Assembly: GCA_017461365.1 (NCBI GenBank)
Contig: JAFTYG010000019.1
Span: 1 to 46,215, forward strand
From: Clostridia bacterium
GTDB lineage: Bacteria > Bacillota > Clostridia > Oscillospirales > CAG-272
Direction of reading: 5' to 3'
DNA length: 46,215 nucleotides
The notes beneath the pieces were generated by a model. It saw only the letters and a list, made by a program, of their open reading frames with translations, had not been told where the DNA came from and did not search any database. The position numbers and the translations under genes are program-made. Numbering within the stretch: position 1 is the first letter of the stretch; every line of letters starts with the position of its first letter. This document shows positions 42,326-46,215 of this stretch, one piece after another.

Positions 42326-43522
42326 ATGAAAATACTGATAACGGGCGCTTGTGGCTTTGTGGGAAAAAATCTCACCGAAGCGTTGAAGAATATTCGTGAC
42401 GGCAAGGACAGAACGCACTCAGGGCTTTCTGTCGAGGAGATATTCTGCTATGACATCGAAAGCTCAGACGAAGAGCTTGACTATGCCTGCGAGCGCTGTG
42501 ATTTCGTCTTTAACCTTGCGGGGGTAAACCGCCCGAAGGACGCAAGTGAGTTTATGGAGGGCAATTTCGGCTTTGCAAGTAAATTGCTTGACTCTCTTAA
42601 AAAGCACAAAAACAGATGTCCCGTGATGATCTCCTCATCGATACAGGCGACCTGTATCGGAAGATATGACAGCGACTACGGAAGAAGCAAGAAGGCGGGG
42701 GAGGAGCTTGTGTTCTCTTACGGCGAGGAGACGGGCGCGAGGGTGCTTGTTTACCGTTTTCCGAATTTGTTTGGAAAGTGGTGCAGACCAAATTACAACA
42801 GCGCTGTGGCTACATTTTGCCATAATATCGCGAACGATCTGCCCATTACCGTAAGCGATCCGTCGGTCTGTCTTGAGCTTTTGTATATTGACGATCTTAT
42901 TGACGAGATGCTGTCGGCGCTTGAGGGCAGGGAGCACCGTTGCGAATTTGACGGTATAGATACTGTCCTTTGCGACGGAGGAAGATATTGCGCGGCTCCC
43001 GTGACGCACAAGGTAACGCTTGGGGAGATCGTTGAGCTTCTTGAAGGGTTTAAGGCGCAGCCGTCGACGCTTGTTATGCCCGAGATACCCGCAGGTTCTT
43101 TCGCGAAGAAGCTGTACAGCACCTATCTTTCATATCTGCCCAAGGAAAAGGTATGCTTTCCTTTGAAGATGAACGTAGACGCTCGCGGAAGCTTTACAGA
43201 GCTGCTGAGGACAGAGAAGTGCGGACAGTTCAGCGTGAACATATCAAAGCCCGGCATCACAAAGGGACAGCATTGGCACAACACGAAATGGGAATTTTTT
43301 ATCGTTGTTTCGGGACACGGACTTATTGAGGAGCGAAAAATAGGCTCGGACGAGGTGCTCCGTTTTGAGGTATCGGGAGAGAAGATCGAGGCTATCCATA
43401 TGCTTCCCGGCTACACTCATAACATTATAAATCTTTCGGATACCGAGGATCTTGTGACACTTATGTGGGCGAACGAGCAGTTTGACGCTCAAAAGCCCGA
43501 TACTTTCTTTGAGGTGGTATAA
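42326..43522 (+). CDS. capF: Bifunctional UDP-sugar epimerase-reductase (CapF/WbjC/FnlB type)
   Basis: 398 aa. An N-terminal SDR (ITGACGFVGKNL at 4-15; NLAGVNRP; SSSIQAT...YGRSKKAGE with Tyr/Lys) is joined to a C-terminal cupin (~285-395) with GQHWHNTKWEFFIVVSGHG, whose His residues match the zinc site of CapF. The cupin epimerises C-3 and the SDR reduces C-4, giving UDP-L-6-deoxy-talose-NAc (UDP-L-PneNAc). It is 4 bp after capE and overlaps the next gene by 1 bp. Confidence 0.92.
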   Translation: MKILITGACGFVGKNLTEALKNIRDGKDRTHSGLSVEEIFCYDIESSDEELDYACERCDFVFNLAGVNRPKDASEFMEGNFGFASKLLDSLKKHKNRCPVMISSSIQATCIGRYDSDYGRSKKAGEELVFSYGEETGARVLVYRFPNLFGKWCRPNYNSAVATFCHNIANDLPITVSDPSVCLELLYIDDLIDEMLSALEGREHRCEFDGIDTVLCDGGRYCAAPVTHKVTLGEIVELLEGFKAQPSTLVMPEIPAGSFAKKLYSTYLSYLPKEKVCFPLKMNVDARGSFTELLRTEKCGQFSVNISKPGITKGQHWHNTKWEFFIVVSGHGLIEERKIGSDEVLRFEVSGEKIEAIHMLPGYTHNIINLSDTEDLVTLMWANEQFDAQKPDTFFEVV

Positions 43523-44706
43523 TGAACATAAAGCTTGATTATTCCGATGTAAAATTCAAGAACGACGGCAGACTGAAGCTGCTTATCATCGTTGGCACAC
43601 GCCCCGAGATCATTCGGTTGGCGGCGGTTATAAACAAGTGCCGTAAGTATTTTGATACTATACTTGCCCACACGGGACAGAACTACGATTACAATCTCAA
43701 CGGCGTTTTCTTCAAGGACCTGAAGCTTGCCGATCCCGAGGTGTACATGGATGCGGTAGGTGACGATCTCGGCGCAACTGTTGGAAATATCATCAACTGT
43801 TCCTATAAGCTGATGAACGAGATAAAGCCCGACGCTCTGCTTATACTCGGAGATACGAACTCTTGTCTGTCGGCTATTGCGGCAAAGAGGCTTCACATAC
43901 CGATCTTCCATATGGAGGCGGGAAACAGATGTAAGGATGAGTGTCTGCCTGAGGAGACCAACAGAAGGATCGTGGATATAATCTCCGACGTAAATCTCGC
44001 ATATTCCGAGCACGCAAGAAGATACCTTCACGAATGCGGACTTCCCAAGGAGCGCATCTACGTTACGGGCTCGCCTATGGCTGAGGTTCTTCACGCAAAT
44101 CTTGCGGAGATAGAGGCAAGTGATATTCACGCGCGCCTCGGACTTGAAAAGGGAAAATATATCCTTCTTTCGGCGCACCGTGAAGAAAACATCGACACGG
44201 AGAAGAACTTTGAGAGCTTGTTTACCGCTATAAATAAGATGGCGGAGAAGTACGATATGCCTATTCTGTACTCCTGCCACCCGAGAAGCAGAAACCGACT
44301 TGAAAAGAGCGGATTTGTGCTTGACAAGAGAGTTATCCGTCACGAGCCCCTCGGATTTCACGACTACAACTGCTTGCAGATGAACGCATTTGCGATGGTT
44401 TCGGATAGCGGAACTCTGCCCGAGGAGAGCTCCTTCTTTACAAGCGTTGGGCATCCTTTTCCCGCCGTTTGCATAAGAACGTCGACCGAGCGTCCCGAGG
44501 CGCTTGACAAGGCTTGCTTTATACTTGCGGGAATTGACGAGAACAGTCTTTTGCAGGCTGTCGATACGGCGGTGTCGATGAACGAAAACGGTGACGTGGG
44601 TATCCCTGTTCCCAACTACGTTGAGGAAAACGTATCGACTAAGGTCGTAAAGATCATTCAGTCCTACACGGGCGTTGTAAACAAAATGGTCTGGAGAAAA
44701 TTCTGA
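43522..44706 (+). CDS. capG: UDP-HexNAc 2-epimerase (CapG/WbjD/FnlC type)
   Basis: 394 aa. Non-hydrolysing 2-epimerase family: VGTRPEIIRLA, GDTNSCLSA, HMEAGNRC...EETNRRIVD, SAHREENID and SDSGTLPEES. Next to capE and capF it is the last step to UDP-L-FucNAc. Extra bases before the core (MNIKLDYSDVKFKNDGR) are usual for this branch. It overlaps capF by 1 bp (TAATG). Confidence 0.92.
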   Translation: MNIKLDYSDVKFKNDGRLKLLIIVGTRPEIIRLAAVINKCRKYFDTILAHTGQNYDYNLNGVFFKDLKLADPEVYMDAVGDDLGATVGNIINCSYKLMNEIKPDALLILGDTNSCLSAIAAKRLHIPIFHMEAGNRCKDECLPEETNRRIVDIISDVNLAYSEHARRYLHECGLPKERIYVTGSPMAEVLHANLAEIEASDIHARLGLEKGKYILLSAHREENIDTEKNFESLFTAINKMAEKYDMPILYSCHPRSRNRLEKSGFVLDKRVIRHEPLGFHDYNCLQMNAFAMVSDSGTLPEESSFFTSVGHPFPAVCIRTSTERPEALDKACFILAGIDENSLLQAVDTAVSMNENGDVGIPVPNYVEENVSTKVVKIIQSYTGVVNKMVWRKF

Positions 44707-44723
44707 ATTTTTGGAGGTCGCAA

Positions 44724-45887
44724 ATGAATAATATTGCTGATATTATGCTTGGCGCAATACGGGCGCAGGTTTGCGGCTGTGAATATGAAATAAACAAAAA
44801 TATTTCCGATGAGGAAATAAAGGCGCTTTACGTTCTCTCAAAGCATCAGGACATGGCGCATATCGTGGCGGCGGAGCTTGCGCGTCAGGGACTTCTCAAA
44901 AACGATGAGGTGGGCGCGAAGTTCAAAAAGCAGCAGATGCTTGCGGTGCTTCGATATGAGCGCATAAATTACGAGCTTTCGGAGATCTGCCGTGTGCTTG
45001 AGGAGGCGGAGATAGACCACATTCCCCTGAAGGGCTCTGTGATACGCGAGTATTATCTCGAGCCTTGGATGAGGACGAGCGCTGATATTGATATGCTGGT
45101 GCATATTGAGGATTTTGATAGGGCGAGAGATGTGATAGCCGAAAAGCTTGGCTATACCACCGACAACGAAAAGCACGAACACGATATTTCGATGTTTGCG
45201 CCGAGCGGCGTGCATCTGGAGCTTCACTTTGCTACGGTCGAGGAATACTGCGCGGTCAATGCCAAGGAGGTATTGGCGGACATCTGGAAGCACGCGTACG
45301 TAAAAGAGGGCTGTGCGCATAGGTTTGTTCTCGGTGACGATCTGTTTTATTTTTACCACGTGGCGCATATGGCAAAGCATTATGAATACGGCGGTGTGGG
45401 AGTGCGGTTTTACCTTGATATGTGGCTTTTGAACCGTATCGATCATGACCGTGAAAAAAGGGAAGCGATGCTTTTGCGAGGCGGACTTCTGACTTTTGAG
45501 CGGGTGTCGGCGGAGCTTTGCAGGATATGGTTTGAGGGCGGAGCGCATAATGAGCGGACGCTGAGAATGGCGAGGCACGTTTTGCAGAACGGCATATACG
45601 GCACAAAGGAAAATAATTTGGTGTGGAACCAAATATCCGAGGGCGGTAAGACCAAGCGCGCGCTCAATATGATATTTTTGCCGTATGAAAATATGGTGAT
45701 AAGGTATCCGTCGCTGAAAAAGCACAAGGTGCTGTTTCCTTTTTATCAGGTTCGGAGATGGTGCTCGATCGTAATTCACGGAAGAACGAAAAAATCTATG
45801 GATAAGCTTAAGGAGAATTCCGACGTGACGAGGAGTCAGAGGGATGACGTTGAGTCGATGCTGAAGGATCTTGAGCTTATAAAGTAA
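44724..45887 (+). CDS. Nucleotidyltransferase-fold protein (NTP_transf_5-like)
   Basis: 387 aa. The segment HIPLKGSVIREYYLEPWMRTSADIDMLV matches the NTP_transf_5 signature: a Leu-Lys-Gly, then Arg-X3-Asp-X-Asp as the metal-binding pair. An alpha-helical C-terminal region follows (HVAHMAKHYEYGGVG). Such proteins are common at the end of capsule loci but their chemistry is not established; transfer of a nucleotidyl or phospho group to the glycan is possible. It lies 17 bp after capG, with GGAGG before the ATG, and a strong terminator follows. Confidence 0.8.
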   Translation: MNNIADIMLGAIRAQVCGCEYEINKNISDEEIKALYVLSKHQDMAHIVAAELARQGLLKNDEVGAKFKKQQMLAVLRYERINYELSEICRVLEEAEIDHIPLKGSVIREYYLEPWMRTSADIDMLVHIEDFDRARDVIAEKLGYTTDNEKHEHDISMFAPSGVHLELHFATVEEYCAVNAKEVLADIWKHAYVKEGCAHRFVLGDDLFYFYHVAHMAKHYEYGGVGVRFYLDMWLLNRIDHDREKREAMLLRGGLLTFERVSAELCRIWFEGGAHNERTLRMARHVLQNGIYGTKENNLVWNQISEGGKTKRALNMIFLPYENMVIRYPSLKKHKVLFPFYQVRRWCSIVIHGRTKKSMDKLKENSDVTRSQRDDVESMLKDLELIK

Positions 45888-45911
45888 ATTGAAATTAAAA
45901 ATTATTATCGG

Positions 45912-45955
45912 AAGAGCAACGCGGATTTTTGCGTTGCTCTTTCTTTTTTTTTTGT
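45912..45955 (+). terminator. Terminator of the polysaccharide operon
   Basis: AAGAGCAACGC (45912-45922) pairs with GCGTTGCTCTT (45931-45941), followed by a long T-run. Confidence 0.92.
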
Positions 45956-45961
45956 TTTTAT

Positions 45962-46025
45962 AGAAGTCTGTTATGCCTTATGCGCAATATTACACAATGA
46001 TAAGAAGTCTCTTATGTGTAATGCT
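45962..46025. promoter_or_regulatory. Direct repeat AGAAGTCT-N-TTATG x2 with an overlapping imperfect palindrome, upstream of the last promoter
   Basis: AGAAGTCTGTTATG (45962) and AGAAGTCTCTTATG (46003) are 41 bp apart, about four helical turns, and end ~30 bp before the -35. The second copy overlaps ATTACACA-ATG-ATAAGA / TCTTAT-GTGTAAT (45989-46022). A candidate operator; no regulator is identified. Confidence 0.5.
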
Positions 46026-46045
46026 ACAAAAATCGGAGTAATATC

Positions 46046-46073
46046 TTGACTTTTTGGAGAAATATGCTATAAT
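46046..46073 (+). promoter_or_regulatory. Sigma-A promoter of the last gene
   Basis: TTGACT (46046-46051), 16 nt, TATAAT (46068-46073). Confidence 0.85.
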
Positions 46074-46125
46074 GGTAATTAGATATTAGTCACCCAAAAT
46101 AAAAATTTAAGGAGGAAAAGAAAAA

Positions 46126-46215
46126 ATGACTAATAAGAAATCCACAAAAAGAGCACTGATAGCAAGTGTAATTTCGCTTCTGCTTTGCTTTACAATGCTC
46201 ATGGGTACAACCTAC
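46126..46215 (+). CDS. TasA/CalY-like protein, SipW-type signal peptide (3' partial)
   Basis: Thirty codons are present. They read a basic MTNKKSTKRAL start, then a hydrophobic core (IASVISLLLCFTMLM) ending GTTY, the beginning of the GTTYAWFTD-type SipW cleavage region. AAGGAGG lies ~10 nt before the ATG. This is the secretion signal class of TasA, CalY and related matrix proteins. The first gene of the window has the body of such a protein, so these are probably paralogues. Confidence 0.75.
   Translation, partial: MTNKKSTKRALIASVISLLLCFTMLMGTTY

Noticed and set aside
1-46215. Window as a closed circle joining the last gene to the first
   Set aside because: Both ends belong to the same protein class, but nothing in the sequence overlaps end to end; paralogues in a larger chromosome are more likely.

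Overview
The window reads as chromosome of a spore-forming, Gram-positive clostridium (Clostridia, probably an uncultured gut lineage). The evidence is a complete eight-gene spoIIIA sporulation operon behind a sigma-E-type promoter, a glmS ribozyme in front of glmS, many canonical sigma-A promoters (TTGACA-17-TATAAT), AGGAGG-type ribosome binding sites and partial genes for SipW-type secreted proteins at both ends. I see no tRNA, rRNA, CRISPR array, transposase or phage gene.

Left part (1-9,920): the 3' end of a TasA/CalY-like secreted protein with two long GLUG-type repeats; a membrane-anchored alpha/beta hydrolase; a membrane-bound XRE regulator with a zinc ribbon; then, on the minus strand, an amino-sugar operon glmM - beta-helix acyltransferase - glmS ribozyme - glmS, making precursors for UDP-GlcNAc; then a divergent SGNH esterase.

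Middle (9,920-26,250): a minus-strand membrane-anchored beta-propeller-like protein; spoIIIAA-AH, in which a structured repeat element lies between spoIIIAE and spoIIIAF; a P-loop ATPase; a small membrane protein; a metal-dependent amidohydrolase; a four-gene operon with a PlsC-like acyltransferase, a GT8 glycosyltransferase, a GT8-acyltransferase fusion and a YgjP-type metallopeptidase; and a CNNM/CBS (HlyC/CorC) transporter whose leader holds a small ORF ending inside a terminator-like hairpin.

Right part (26,780-45,890): a Wzx/Wzy-type surface polysaccharide locus. A divergent SMK-type UDP-HexNAc 4,6-dehydratase (minus) faces a run of plus-strand genes: DegT/PglE-like aminotransferase, PglC/WcaJ-like initiating phosphosugar transferase, a possible GNAT/FemAB-like protein, two GT2 enzymes, a UDP-glucose 6-dehydrogenase-like enzyme, two GT4 enzymes, Wzy polymerase, Wzx flippase, LicD transferase, TagD-like cytidylyltransferase, the three-step UDP-L-FucNAc pathway (capE/F/G type) and a nucleotidyltransferase-fold protein. 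Together these predict a repeat unit begun with an amino-sugar and carrying L-FucNAc, probably a uronic acid and a phosphate-linked substituent. The window closes with a new promoter and the SipW-type signal peptide of a second TasA-like protein.

Between the genes sit several families of short palindromic repeats. The best is a structured element present twice (15,201-15,528 and 26,333-26,586) whose stems carry compensatory changes. Another is a 357-bp element with perfect 41-bp terminal inverted repeats. Many terminators share one near-identical stem.
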